64,000 nt of DNA from Mycobacterium sp. DL99 (GTDB lineage Bacteria > Actinomycetota > Actinomycetes > Mycobacteriales > Mycobacteriaceae), in contig NZ_SJOM01000007.1 in NCBI RefSeq assembly GCF_004762045.1, positions 4,627,609-4,691,608 on the forward strand. The letters are read 5' to 3'. The translations under genes and the position numbers were made by a program. This document shows, piece after piece, positions 39,932-48,189 of this stretch. Positions within the stretch are counted from its first letter, which is position 1. Each line of letters begins with the position of its first letter. The notes under the pieces were generated by a model. The model worked only from the letters and a program-made list of their open reading frames with translations, did not search any database and was not told the origin of the DNA.

Positions 39932-40312
39932 ATGTCCACTACACGGCGTAGGAGACCAGCGCTCATCGCACTGGTCTGTCTCGGCGCCGCCGGCTGCCTG
40001 GCGCTGGCCTGGTGGCAGTGGACCCGTTACGAATCAGCCTCGGGCACCTTCCAGAATCTGGGCTATGCCCTGCAGTGGCCGATGTTCGCCGGGTTCTGCT
40101 TCTACGCCTACTACAAGTTCGTCCGCTACGAGGACGCTCCGCCGGAGCGGCCCAGCGGCGACGTCACCGAGATTCCCGCAGGCTTGCTGCCGGAACGCCC
40201 CAAGGCCACGGCGGCGGCCGCCGGCGACCAAGAACTCTCCGAGTACAACGCCTACCTTGCCGAGCTGGCCAAGTCCGACGCCCAGCCCGAGAAGAAAAGA
40301 CAGGACCGATAG
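39932..40312 (+). CDS. lprD: Conserved lipoprotein/membrane protein, LprD (Rv1343c) homologue
   Basis: A 126-residue envelope protein. An Arg-rich N-terminus is followed by a hydrophobic segment ending AAGCLALAWW, with a lipobox-like AAGC, then a second hydrophobic segment (LQWPMFAGFCFYAYYKFVRY) and a polar tail. The length and order match M. tuberculosis Rv1343c (lprD), which also precedes the Rv1342c-type gene beside rdgB. The ATG 39932 is chosen over the longer ORF; the start codon of the next gene follows the stop immediately. Two membrane helices make true lipidation uncertain. Function unknown. Confidence 0.8.
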   Translation: MSTTRRRRPALIALVCLGAAGCLALAWWQWTRYESASGTFQNLGYALQWPMFAGFCFYAYYKFVRYEDAPPERPSGDVTEIPAGLLPERPKATAAAAGDQELSEYNAYLAELAKSDAQPEKKRQDR

Positions 40313-40675
40313 ATGACCGCACCAGAACCGGGCGCCGAGGTCACGCCGGTTGTTTCGACGCCCAAGGAGACCCTCCGCAAGGCCCTGCTGGGCTACCGCG
40401 TGCTGGCTTGGACGACGGGCATCTGGCTCATCGCGCTGTGCTACGAGATGGTGCTCAAGTACATCGTCCAGGTGGACAATCCGCCGAGCTGGATCGGCAT
40501 CGTGCACGGCTGGGTGTACTTCATCTACCTGCTGTTCACGGCCAACCTCGCAGTCAAGGTCCGCTGGCCCATCGGCAAGACGATCGGTGTGCTGCTCGCG
40601 GGCACGATCCCGTTGCTGGGCATCATCGTCGAGCACTTCAACACGTTGGATCTCAAGAAACGCTTCGAGCTCTAG
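40313..40675 (+). CDS. DUF3817 membrane protein (Rv1342c homologue)
   Basis: A 120-residue integral membrane protein with about three hydrophobic segments (VLAWTTGIWLIALCYEMVL, IGIVHGWVYFIYLLFTANL, IGVLLAGTIPLLGIIVEHF). The HGWVYFIYLLF pattern, a histidine in the central helix, is characteristic of DUF3817. It starts on the base after the lprD stop, so the pair is co-translated. A second DUF3817 protein is encoded at 62.9 kb. The function of the family is not established. Convergent with rdgB across a large hairpin. Confidence 0.85.
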   Translation: MTAPEPGAEVTPVVSTPKETLRKALLGYRVLAWTTGIWLIALCYEMVLKYIVQVDNPPSWIGIVHGWVYFIYLLFTANLAVKVRWPIGKTIGVLLAGTIPLLGIIVEHFNTLDLKKRFEL

Positions 40676-40694
40676 CCGCCGTCGAGCCATGGCT

Positions 40695-40754
40695 CGCGTT
40701 CGTAACGCTGTGGCGGCCCCAGCGCGAAATCGCCGCCGCCACGTTACGAACGCG
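40695..40754. repeat. 60-base palindromic element between convergent genes
   Basis: CGCGTTCGTAAC (40695-40706) pairs perfectly with 40743-40754, and inside it GTGGCGGC (40710-40717) pairs with 40735-40742, separated from the outer arm by a 3-base bulge. There is no U-tract. It lies between the DUF3817 and rdgB stops, so it may be a bidirectional terminator or a copy of a dispersed palindromic repeat. Confidence 0.65.
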
Positions 40755-40763
40755 GCGCCACCG

Positions 40764-41369
40764 CTAGGACCCCGCCAACTCCCGCAGCGCCGGCACCAAC
40801 AACGCCAGCGCCCGGCCGCGATGCGATACCGCGTCCTTCTCGGCGGGTGACAGCTCGGCGGCCGTCACAGTAGATCCGTCAGGTAGAAACACCGGGTCGT
40901 ACCCGAACCCGCCTTCGCCGCGGGGTTCGTGGGTGACCGTGCCGGGCCACTCGCCGCGCACCACGGTTCGGCCAGACGCGGACACCAACGCACACGCCGA
41001 CACGAATGCTGCGCCGCGACGGGCGTACGGCACATCGCCCAGCTGCGCCAACAGCAACGCGGTATTGGCGGCGTCGTCGCCGTGCCTCCCGGACCACCGC
41101 GCGGAGAGCACCCCGGGCATCCCGTTGAGGGCGTCCACGGAAATCCCGGAATCATCTGCCACACAGGCCAATCCGGTGGCACGAAAGCCAGCCGCAGCCT
41201 TGGCCAGTGCGTTGTCCTCGAACGTCGCACCGGTTTCGGGCGCCTCGTCGTACGGAGCGACATCGGCCAGGGACACCAAGTCCAGTCCGGTAATCCCGGC
41301 GGCATCGAGCACCCGCCGCAGCTCGGCCAGCTTCTTGGCGTTACGGCTGGCTACCAGTAGCGAGGGCAC
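40764..41369 (-). CDS. rdgB: Non-canonical purine NTP pyrophosphatase (ITPase)
   Basis: A 201-residue RdgB/HAM1 enzyme that hydrolyses dITP, XTP and ITP to monophosphates and keeps deaminated bases out of DNA. Motifs: LLVASRNAKKLAELRRVL at the N-terminus, ETGATFEDNALAKA and the metal-binding DDSGISVDALNGMPG, then GEGGFGYDPVFLPDG, and SHRGRAL near the end. The GTG at 41369 overlaps the rph stop by one base; the long upstream ORF extension into rph is an artefact. It is the last gene of the murI-Rv1339-rph-rdgB series, as in M. tuberculosis (Rv1341). Confidence 0.96.
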   Translation of the reverse strand: MPSLLVASRNAKKLAELRRVLDAAGITGLDLVSLADVAPYDEAPETGATFEDNALAKAAAGFRATGLACVADDSGISVDALNGMPGVLSARWSGRHGDDAANTALLLAQLGDVPYARRGAAFVSACALVSASGRTVVRGEWPGTVTHEPRGEGGFGYDPVFLPDGSTVTAAELSPAEKDAVSHRGRALALLVPALRELAGS

Positions 41370-42148
41370 TAGCTTCCGAACGCCTTCTTCGGTGCCGGGC
41401 CCTCCGGAAGCACGCCCGGATACGGCAATTCCAGTGCCTCGCGCTGGATCACGAACAACTGCTCGCAGGCGCCGAGCGCGGCGTCGAGCATCTTGTCCAG
41501 CGTGGACCGTGGGAAGGTCGCGCCCTCGCCGGTGCCCTGGATCTCCACCAGGGTGCCGGTGTCGGTGGCGACGACGTTCATGTCCACCTCGGCGCGGGAA
41601 TCCTCGACGTAGGGCAGGTCGACGCGGACGCGTCCGTCGACCACGCCCACCGATACGGCCGCGATCGCACACGACAGCGGGCGCGGATCGGAAAGCCGCC
41701 CGGCCGCGGCCAGATACGTCACCGCGTCGGACAGCGCCACGTAGGCGCCGGTGATCGCCGCGGTGCGGGTACCGCCGTCGGCCTGCAGCACGTCGCAGTC
41801 GATCGCGATGGTGTTCTCCCCCAGCGCACCGAGGTCGATGCACGCACGCAGCGAGCGTCCGACCAGACGACTGATCTCCTGGGTGCGGCCGCCGACGCGG
41901 CCCTTGACCGATTCGCGGTCCGAGCGATCGTGAGTGGCGGCCGGCAGCATGGCGTATTCGGCGGTCAGCCAGCCCTGCCCGGAACCCTTACGCCAGCGCG
42001 GCACGCCTTCGGTGACCGAGGCGGTGCACATGACGCGGGTCTGACCGAACTCCACCAGCACCGAGCCGGCGGGATGCGATGTGAAACCGCGGGTGATGGT
42101 TACCGGGCGCAGCTCGTCGTCGAGACGACCGTCTTCTCGCTTGGACAC
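41369..42148 (-). CDS. rph: Ribonuclease PH
   Basis: A 259-residue phosphorolytic 3'-5' exoribonuclease that trims tRNA precursors. Motifs: RPVTITRGFTSHPAGSVLVE at the start, GWLTAEYAMLPAATHDRSDRE and the RNase PH box RTQEISRLVGRSLRA, plus CDVLQADGGTRTAAITGAYVAL, which carries the phosphate and metal sites. Full length. The stop shares one base with the rdgB start (TAGTG). It lies between the Rv1339-like gene and rdgB, the same order as Rv1339-Rv1340-Rv1341. Confidence 0.97.
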   Translation of the reverse strand: MSKREDGRLDDELRPVTITRGFTSHPAGSVLVEFGQTRVMCTASVTEGVPRWRKGSGQGWLTAEYAMLPAATHDRSDRESVKGRVGGRTQEISRLVGRSLRACIDLGALGENTIAIDCDVLQADGGTRTAAITGAYVALSDAVTYLAAAGRLSDPRPLSCAIAAVSVGVVDGRVRVDLPYVEDSRAEVDMNVVATDTGTLVEIQGTGEGATFPRSTLDKMLDAALGACEQLFVIQREALELPYPGVLPEGPAPKKAFGS

Positions 42149-42165
42149 CCGCCAACCCTAGCGGG

Positions 42166-42933
42166 TCAGCCCCGGGTGACGTCGAAGGTCTCGCCGCTCA
42201 GCACGGCGTGTACTGGGCCGTCGAACTCGGCCTTGGCTTCGCTGATCACGTCCTCGCGTGAGGTCCACGGTGGAATGTGGGTCAGCAGCAGCTCGCCGAC
42301 GCCGGCTTCGGCCGCCGCGCGGCCCGCCTCGGCGCCGGACAGGTGCAGATGCGGTGGTCGGGACGGATCGTGCGTCCACGACGCCTCGCACAGGAAGACG
42401 TCGGCCCCGCGGGCCAGGTCGACGAGTGCGTCGCAGTACCCGGTGTCACCGCTGTAGACGAGCGTCGCCCCGGACGGATCGGTGAAACGCATGCCGTAGG
42501 ACTCGGTGGGATGACACACCAGCCGTGGTGTGACGCTGAGCGTGCCCAACTGCACCGGGGAGCCGTCCTCCCAGTTGCGCACCTCGAAGATGTCGGTGAA
42601 GTCGTCGATCTCGCCGCCTTCGGGTGACGACGCCGCGCCCAGCCGGGCCCACGTGTTGGCGGGTCCGTACATCAGGCCGCGTTCGGTGGCCGGGATCGGG
42701 TGGTACCGCCGCCAGACGAACAACCCGGGCAGATCCAGGCAGTGATCGGCATGCAGATGCGACAGCAACACGTTGACCGAATTCGGATCGGCGTAGCGCT
42801 GCAACGCACCCAGGACGCCACCGCCGAAGTCGACGACCATCGGAATCGTGTCTGGTGCGGTGACGAGATAACCGGAGGCTGCCGAATCCGGGCCGACAAC
42901 GCTGCCGGAGCATCCCAGGATGGTCAATCGCAC
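42166..42933 (-). CDS. Metallo-beta-lactamase-fold phosphodiesterase (Rv1339 homologue)
   Basis: A 255-residue two-metal hydrolase. The signature HLHADHCLDL (H-x-H-x-D-H) and a further metal Asp in VYSGDTGYCD are clear; the C-terminal LLLTHIPPW supplies the last His. It matches M. tuberculosis Rv1339 in length and in position between murI and rph. To my knowledge Rv1339 has been reported as an atypical class II cyclic-AMP phosphodiesterase that influences antibiotic tolerance. It is also RNase Z-like in fold. Cytoplasmic, part of the murI-to-rdgB operon. Confidence 0.9.
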   Translation of the reverse strand: MRLTILGCSGSVVGPDSAASGYLVTAPDTIPMVVDFGGGVLGALQRYADPNSVNVLLSHLHADHCLDLPGLFVWRRYHPIPATERGLMYGPANTWARLGAASSPEGGEIDDFTDIFEVRNWEDGSPVQLGTLSVTPRLVCHPTESYGMRFTDPSGATLVYSGDTGYCDALVDLARGADVFLCEASWTHDPSRPPHLHLSGAEAGRAAAEAGVGELLLTHIPPWTSREDVISEAKAEFDGPVHAVLSGETFDVTRG

Positions 42934-42997
42934 AGTGTCTAGCTTGCCATGCCCGATGTGCGCGTTGCCAAGACATCGCCGGTTTGGGCGACGGAGA

Positions 42998-43822
42998 TCA
43001 TTTTCCGACGCCCGCGTGACGTCGGACCTGTCGCGCCCCGTCCAACCCCGGTCCCAGGAAGCGCGTGGCGAGCGTGGTGAACGCCTCCGGATCTCCGGTC
43101 GCCTCGAACATCCGTCGGGCCGGACCGGACTCGTGCGGCCTCAGCAAATCGAGCTCGGTCAGCACCCTGAGCAGGTCCTTGGCCGTCTCCTCAGCCGATG
43201 ACACCAGGGTGACGTTGTCGCCCATGGCCAACTGGATGAGCCCGGACAGCATCGGATAGTGCGTGCAGCCCAACACCAGGGTGTCCACCTCGGCGCGCTG
43301 CAGTGGCTCCAGATAGCCCTCGGCCAGACCGAGCACCTGACGGCCGCTGGTGACCCCGCGCTCGACGAAGTCGACGAACCGCGGACAGGCCACCCCGAAC
43401 ACCTCGGTGTCACGCGCGGCCGCGAACGCGTCCTGATAGGCGCCCGAGGCGATGGTGGCGGCAGTGCCGATCACTCCGATGCGTCCATTGCGGGTGGCGG
43501 CCACCGCGCGCCGCACCGCGGGCAGGATCACCTCGACCACCGGCACCGGCGAGTAGCGCTCGCGCGCGTCGCGCAGGCAGGCCGACGACGCGGTGTTGCA
43601 CGCGATCACCAGAGCCTTGACGCCGCGCGCCACCAGATCGTCACCGATGGCCAGCGAGTGCGCCCGGATCTCGGGGATGGTCAGCGGCCCGTAGGGGCCG
43701 TTGCCCGTATCCCCGACGTAGATGATGTCCTCATCGGGCAGCTGGTCGATGATCGCGCGGGCAACGGTCAGTCCACCGACGCCGGAGTCGAAGATGCCGA
43801 CGGGTGCCAGGCGGTCGGTCAT
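42998..43822 (-). CDS. murI: Glutamate racemase
   Basis: A 274-residue cofactor-independent racemase supplying D-glutamate for peptidoglycan. The substrate-binding start GIFDSGVGGLTVARAI, YVGDTGNGPYG, the first catalytic Cys75 in VIACNTASSA and the second in VLGCTHYPML are all present. It begins four bases after the rhomboid stop and continues the operon toward the Rv1339-like gene. The length is normal and no residue is missing. Confidence 0.97.
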   Translation of the reverse strand: MTDRLAPVGIFDSGVGGLTVARAIIDQLPDEDIIYVGDTGNGPYGPLTIPEIRAHSLAIGDDLVARGVKALVIACNTASSACLRDARERYSPVPVVEVILPAVRRAVAATRNGRIGVIGTAATIASGAYQDAFAAARDTEVFGVACPRFVDFVERGVTSGRQVLGLAEGYLEPLQRAEVDTLVLGCTHYPMLSGLIQLAMGDNVTLVSSAEETAKDLLRVLTELDLLRPHESGPARRMFEATGDPEAFTTLATRFLGPGLDGARQVRRHAGVGK

Positions 43823-43826
43823 ATGT

Positions 43827-44501
43827 TCATGCGCTCAGACGCGGCTGGGCGGGACTCTTCTTCGCTTCCCGCGCCTTGCGTTCTGGTCCGGACAAAAGGT
43901 ACGCCGCCAGCACACCGGCAAGGGCCCCACTGAGATGGCCCTGCCAGGACACCCCCGCATTGCCGGGCAGTACCCCGAACAGGACGCCGCCGTACACGAA
44001 CAGCACGACGACGCCGATGACGATCTCCCACACATTGCGGGTGAAGAATCCGAACACGATCAGGAACGCCAGCCAGCCGAAGATCAGGCCGGATGCGCCG
44101 ATGTGAGTGCTCGTGCACTGCACGGTGACGTAGGGGCAGTGCAGGCCGATATTGCCGATCAGCCACGTGCCGAAGCCGCCGAGTATCCAGATGATGGCGG
44201 TCGCGGCGATGAAGCGCCCCATCCCGGCCAGCGTCATGAGAAAGCCGAGCACCAGCGCGGGCACGGTGTTGGCGATCAGGTGCGGCCAGCCGCCGTGCAG
44301 CAGGGGCGCCCACAGGATGCCCCACAGTCCGTCGGTCTGCAGGGGCCGGATGCCGTCCTGGTCGAGCCGGTGGCCCATAGCGGTGTCGACGATCTCGATC
44401 ACGTACAGCAGCGCGACGAAGGTGACGATCGTGAGGCCGCCGACCAACCACGCCGGTCGTTTCTTGGGTGCGCTGGACGACGGTAGAACCGGTTTCGTCA
44501 T
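43827..44501 (-). CDS. Rhomboid-family intramembrane serine protease (Rv1337 homologue)
   Basis: A 224-residue membrane protease with six to seven helices. The catalytic Ser137 is in HIGASGLIFGW and His189 in VSWQGHLSGALAG; the oxyanion helper is in LLHGGWPHLIANT. The ATG at 44501 directly precedes the cytoplasmic tail, so the longer ORF is rejected. Its place between cysM and murI matches Rv1337 exactly. Substrates in mycobacteria are not well known. A two-Cys loop (LHCPYVTVQC) between helices could form a disulfide outside. Confidence 0.93.
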   Translation of the reverse strand: MTKPVLPSSSAPKKRPAWLVGGLTIVTFVALLYVIEIVDTAMGHRLDQDGIRPLQTDGLWGILWAPLLHGGWPHLIANTVPALVLGFLMTLAGMGRFIAATAIIWILGGFGTWLIGNIGLHCPYVTVQCTSTHIGASGLIFGWLAFLIVFGFFTRNVWEIVIGVVVLFVYGGVLFGVLPGNAGVSWQGHLSGALAGVLAAYLLSGPERKAREAKKSPAQPRLSA

Positions 44502-44511
44502 CCCTGCCCAC

Positions 44512-45483
44512 TCACGCCCATAGCTGCCCTTCCAACGCATCCTCTGCATCATCAAGGCTACCGGCGTAGGCACCGGTGGACAGATACTTCCAACCGGCGT
44601 CGGCGACCACGAACGCGATGTCGGCGCGCTCGCCGGCCTTGATCGCCTTGGCCCCCATGCCCAGTGCAGCGTGCAGGACGGCGCCGGTGGAGATGCCGGC
44701 GAAGATGCCTTCGCGGGTCACCAGATCGCGGGTGCGTTTGACCGCGTCGTAGGAGCCCACCGAGAACCGGGTGGTCAGCACGTCGGGGTCATACAACTCA
44801 GGGATGAACCCCTCGTCGATGTTCCGCAGCGCGTACACACCCTCGCCGTAGCGCGGTTCGGCGGCCACGATCTGGACGCCCGGAACCTTCTCGCGCAGGA
44901 AGCGCCCGGTGCCCATCAGGGTGCCGGTGGTGCCGAGCCCGGCGACGAAGTGGGTGATCTCGGGCAGGTCGGCGAGCAACTCCGGCCCGGTGCCGTAGTA
45001 GTGCGCGTCGCTGTTGGCCGAGTTGCCGTACTGGTACAGCATCACCCACGAAGGGTTCTCCGCCGCAAGCTCTTTCGCGGTCGCCACGGCGGTGTTGGAA
45101 CCGCCCTCGGCCGCACTGAAGATGATCCGCGCACCGTACAGTTCGAGGATCTGACGCCGCTCGATCGAGGTGTTCTCGGGCATCACGCAGATCATGTTGT
45201 AGCCCTTGAGCATCGCGGCCATAGCCAGCGAGATCCCGGTGTTGCCGCTGGTGGGCTCCAAGATCGTGGCGCCCGGCCTCAGCAGCCCGTCACGCTCGGC
45301 CTGCTCGATCATGCGCAGCGCGGGCCGGTCCTTGATAGAACCGGTCGGGTTGCGGTCCTCGAGCTTCGCCCACAACCGCACGTGCGGCCCGTCCGGACCG
45401 TCCTCCCACCGCGGCGACAGGTGCTGCAGGCCGACCAACGGGGTGTTGCCGAGGGCCTGCAGCAGCGAGTCGTATCTGGTCAT
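44512..45483 (-). CDS. cysM: O-phosphoserine sulfhydrylase CysM
   Basis: A 323-residue PLP enzyme making cysteine from O-phospho-L-serine, using the thiocarboxylated CysO as sulfur donor. The PLP Lys51 is in NPTGSIKDRPA; the substrate loop is EPTSGNTGISLA and the phosphate cup is GLGTTGTLMGTGR. Arg in FSVGSYDAVKRT (around 220) is where M. tuberculosis CysM binds phosphoserine. The C-terminus EGQLWA is the active-site-covering tail of the mycobacterial enzyme. It starts ten bases after cysO and is part of the mec-cysO-cysM operon. Confidence 0.96.
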   Translation of the reverse strand: MTRYDSLLQALGNTPLVGLQHLSPRWEDGPDGPHVRLWAKLEDRNPTGSIKDRPALRMIEQAERDGLLRPGATILEPTSGNTGISLAMAAMLKGYNMICVMPENTSIERRQILELYGARIIFSAAEGGSNTAVATAKELAAENPSWVMLYQYGNSANSDAHYYGTGPELLADLPEITHFVAGLGTTGTLMGTGRFLREKVPGVQIVAAEPRYGEGVYALRNIDEGFIPELYDPDVLTTRFSVGSYDAVKRTRDLVTREGIFAGISTGAVLHAALGMGAKAIKAGERADIAFVVADAGWKYLSTGAYAGSLDDAEDALEGQLWA

Positions 45484-45493
45484 GACCCGCCCG

Positions 45494-45766
45494 CTACCCT
45501 CCTGCCACGGCAGGCAGGATCGTCACCGAGTCGCCGTCGGCGATGGTGGTGTCCAGTCCGCCGGAGAACCGCACGTCTTCGTCGTTCACGTAGATGTTCA
45601 CGAAGCGGTGCAGCTTGCCGTTATCCACCAGCCGGTCGGAGATGCCGGCGTAGTTGGCCTCGAGGTCGGCGATCACTGCCTGCAAGGTATCGCCGGAGGC
45701 GCTGACGCGCTTCTGTCCGTCGGTGTGCGGACGCAGGATGGTCGGGATCGAAACTGTTACTGCCAT
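45494..45766 (-). CDS. cysO: Ubiquitin-like sulfur-carrier protein CysO
   Basis: A 90-residue MoaD/ThiS-type beta-grasp protein (AVTVSIPTILRPHTDGQKRV at the start, LHRFVNIYVNDEDVRFSGG in the middle) ending in the diglycine ILPAVAGG. The terminal Gly is converted to a thiocarboxylate and used by CysM for cysteine synthesis; Mec then releases the cysteine. It lies between mec and cysM, the same order as Rv1334-Rv1336. The activating MoeZ enzyme is not in the window. Confidence 0.96.
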   Translation of the reverse strand: MAVTVSIPTILRPHTDGQKRVSASGDTLQAVIADLEANYAGISDRLVDNGKLHRFVNIYVNDEDVRFSGGLDTTIADGDSVTILPAVAGG

Positions 45767-45796
45767 GGGGGCTCCTTAGGTGTACTGCTCGACTGC

Positions 45797-46210
45797 TCAG
45801 TATTCGTCGACGATTGAGACGGGTTCCTCGGTGACGGCCCCGTCGACGATGCGGTAACTGCGCAGCTCGTGCTCGTGCGGGTCTCGCGTGGAGACCAGCA
45901 CGTAGTGCGCATCGGGCTCTTGTGCCAACGAGATGTCGGTGCGGCTCGGGTAGGCCTCGGTGGCGGTGTGCGAGTGGTAGATGACGACGGGCACCTCGTC
46001 CGCCTCGTCCATCGAGCGCCACACCTTGAATTGCTCCATCGAGTCGAAGCGGTAGAAGGTCGGGGAACGCTCGGCATTGACCATCGCGATGAACCGCTCG
46101 GGCCGATCAGCGCCCTCCGGCCCGGCGATCACCCCACACGCCTCGTCAGGATGGTCGGCGCGGGCATGCGCCACCATGGCCTCGACGAGATCCCGGCGGA
46201 TCACCAGCAC
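45797..46210 (-). CDS. mec: CysO-cysteine metallopeptidase Mec
   Basis: A 137-residue JAMM/MPN+ zinc peptidase that cuts the CysO-cysteine adduct. The JAMM motif is complete: Glu23 in DEACGVIAG, and His79, His81, Ser89 and Asp92 in YHSHTATEAYPSRTD. Cytoplasmic. It follows the P1 peptidase gene by 12 bp and precedes cysO by 30 bp, so it belongs to one long minus-strand operon from clpS to rdgB. Confidence 0.96.
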   Translation of the reverse strand: MLVIRRDLVEAMVAHARADHPDEACGVIAGPEGADRPERFIAMVNAERSPTFYRFDSMEQFKVWRSMDEADEVPVVIYHSHTATEAYPSRTDISLAQEPDAHYVLVSTRDPHEHELRSYRIVDGAVTEEPVSIVDEY

Positions 46211-46222
46211 GTCACAACTCCT

Positions 46223-47242
46223 TCATTCGAACGCTCCCGGCAACATGTCACGGTAGGTCGGTATTCCGGCCACCGGCTCGGCGGCCAGCAGCCCGACCAC
46301 CACGGCGCGGGCCAGCACCTCCGCCGCGGCCGCTCCGACCCGGGTGACCAGCGCCGTCTCCGGCGACATCGCCACCGGTGTCTTTTCGTCCGGTTCGACG
46401 GTCACCGCGCCCGTCGCCAGCGCAAACACCGTATCGCCATCCAGCGGGGTGTGACACGGCGAGATGGTCCGGGCCAGTCCGTCGTGCGCGGCGACGGCCA
46501 CCCGGCGGCACCCGGCCGGGCTGAGTTCGGCATCGGTGGCGACCACCGCGATGGTGGTGTTCAGCGGGCCGATCTCCCGATGTCGATCACCGTAGGCGGC
46601 GAGCTGATCGGCGGGCGGGGCGATCAGCCCGAACTCCTCGATCAGCGCTGCCATCCAGGGCAGACCGGTGGCCGGATCCACCACGTCACCTGCGGCGTTG
46701 AGCACGACCAAGGCACCCACGGTCACCCCGCAGTCCAAGGTCACCGAGGCGGTGCCGACACCGCCCTTGAGGACTCCGGCCCGCGCACCGACCCCGCCGC
46801 CGACGGTCCCGAGCGCGAACTCTGTGGACGCCGACGCGGCGGCCGCGTAGCCGAACTCCGCCGTCGGCCGGTTGGTCCAGCCGCCCACCGGCAGGTCGAA
46901 GATCACCGCGGCCGGCACGATCGGGACCACGCCGCCGTCCATCGCCACCCCGCGACCCCGCTCCTCCAGCCAGGTCATCACACCGTCGGCAGCGGCCAGC
47001 CCATAGGCACTGCCGCCGGTCAGCACCACGGCGTCGACGTGGCGCACGGTGTTGATCGGGTCGAGCAGGTCCGTCTCGCGGGTGCCAGGGGCACCGCCGC
47101 GTCCGTCCACGGCGCCGACGGTCCCCGGCGGGGCCAGCACCACGGTCGATCCCGACGCCCACCCCGAGCCCAGTGTCACGTCGGGGTCGATGCGGTGGTG
47201 GTGGCCGACCAGGATGCCGCCGACGTCGGTGATCGAACCCAT
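46223..47242 (-). CDS. P1-family (S58, DmpA-like) peptidase/amidohydrolase (Rv1333 homologue)
   Basis: A 339-residue N-terminal-nucleophile hydrolase of the DmpA/BapA/ThnT family. It opens SITDVGGILVGHHHRIDPDV, has VVLTGGSAYGLAAADGVMTWLEE, and the self-cleavage site lies before IGPLNTTIAVVATDAELS, where a Thr is the likely nucleophile (DmpA uses Ser there). Family enzymes remove N-terminal residues from small peptides or beta-peptides. The ATG 47242 is five bases after the DUF2017 stop. It matches the place of Rv1333. The natural substrate is unknown. Confidence 0.9.
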   Translation of the reverse strand: MGSITDVGGILVGHHHRIDPDVTLGSGWASGSTVVLAPPGTVGAVDGRGGAPGTRETDLLDPINTVRHVDAVVLTGGSAYGLAAADGVMTWLEERGRGVAMDGGVVPIVPAAVIFDLPVGGWTNRPTAEFGYAAAASASTEFALGTVGGGVGARAGVLKGGVGTASVTLDCGVTVGALVVLNAAGDVVDPATGLPWMAALIEEFGLIAPPADQLAAYGDRHREIGPLNTTIAVVATDAELSPAGCRRVAVAAHDGLARTISPCHTPLDGDTVFALATGAVTVEPDEKTPVAMSPETALVTRVGAAAAEVLARAVVVGLLAAEPVAGIPTYRDMLPGAFE

Positions 47243-47247
47243 CAGGC

Positions 47248-47826
47248 CTATCTCCCCATCAGGCTGAGGACGAGGTATTCCTGCAGCACGGTCAGCCACT
47301 GGTAGACGTCGACGTGCCCGGCCATCGGGTGCTCGGCGGACAACTGCTCGGCCCCTTGCGGTCCGATGTCGAGCATGGTGCCCAACGCCAGCCGGAGGTC
47401 GTTGACGGCAGCGGCCCACGCCTCGGCGTCGTCCTCGGTCAGCTCGAACTTGCCGCCGCCGTCCGGAATCGTGTCCAACAAACGTTGGACCGCTTGACGT
47501 TTCGCGTCGATGATCGCCGGTTCATGCAGCCCGCGCAACGCGCTGTTGAGGCTCTCGGCAGTGCCGGAACCGGCCGGATGCTCGGTCTGCGGCCGGTAGA
47601 AATCCGGGAGCAGACGCTTCATGGTGGCGTCCTCGGGCGGCTGCGGATTACCGGTCTTCATGCCGGTGATCATCTCGAGTTCGTCTGTGGGCCCCGATGA
47701 TCCACGCTCGTCGAGCATCCCGAGCATCGAAGTTCCCAGGCTCGACAGCAACGCGGCCTCGTGGGCCTCCAACGCTGAGCGCAACCGCAGACCGTTCGCG
47801 GTCTCGACCCGTTTCCATTTGCGCAC
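47248..47826 (-). CDS. DUF2017 protein (Rv1332 homologue)
   Basis: A 192-residue, mainly helical, soluble protein found beside clpS throughout actinobacteria. Visible segments are ANGLRLRSALEAHEAALLSS, ATMKRLLPDFYRP and LRLALGTMLDIGPQGAEQL, ending YQWLTVLQEYLVLSLMGR. It starts six bases after the clpS stop, implying coupled expression and perhaps a role with ClpS/ClpCP, but the function is not established. Annotated as putative regulator in some genomes without proof. Confidence 0.9.
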   Translation of the reverse strand: MRKWKRVETANGLRLRSALEAHEAALLSSLGTSMLGMLDERGSSGPTDELEMITGMKTGNPQPPEDATMKRLLPDFYRPQTEHPAGSGTAESLNSALRGLHEPAIIDAKRQAVQRLLDTIPDGGGKFELTEDDAEAWAAAVNDLRLALGTMLDIGPQGAEQLSAEHPMAGHVDVYQWLTVLQEYLVLSLMGR

Positions 47827-47832
47827 AGTCGA

Positions 47833-48135
47833 TCAGCGGTCCTGTTGCATGGTGGCCCACAGCCCAGCGGCGTGCAGTTTGGACACATCGGTTTCCATCG
47901 ACTCGCGACTGCCTGCCGACACTACGGCCTTGCCCTCGTTGTGCACCTGCAGCATGAGTTTGGTGGCGTGCGGCTCGCTGTATCCGAACAGTTTCTGGAA
48001 TACGTGGGTGACATAGGTCATCAGGTTGACCGGATCGTCCCAGACGATGGTCACCCACGGGCTTTCAGTGGCCTCGACTGCCTCGACATCGCGCTCTTCG
48101 CGGGTCCCCGGTCGGGCCTTCGCCGGTGTAACCAT
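47833..48135 (-). CDS. clpS: ATP-dependent Clp protease adaptor ClpS
   Basis: A 100-residue adaptor that delivers N-degron substrates to ClpC1P1P2. The core is WVTIVWDDPVNLMTYVTHVF with the DD-PVN pocket residues, YSEPHATKLMLQVHNEGKAV and SRESMETDVSKLHAAGLWAT. The N-terminal 25 residues are the flexible tail needed for delivery. ATG 48135 is used; the longer ORF is spurious. First gene of the long clpS-to-rdgB operon and divergent from pncB, only 54 bp away. Confidence 0.96.
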   Translation of the reverse strand: MVTPAKARPGTREERDVEAVEATESPWVTIVWDDPVNLMTYVTHVFQKLFGYSEPHATKLMLQVHNEGKAVVSAGSRESMETDVSKLHAAGLWATMQQDR

Positions 48136-48189
48136 GGGCCCACAATACCGGCGGCAACCCTGATACCAGAAACGGCTACGGTTGCTGGT

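Noticed and set aside
45869..47305. 478-codon plus-strand frame across mec and the P1 peptidase
   Set aside because: Antisense to complete, syntenic genes. The product is repetitive Arg/Gly/His sequence typical of shadow frames.
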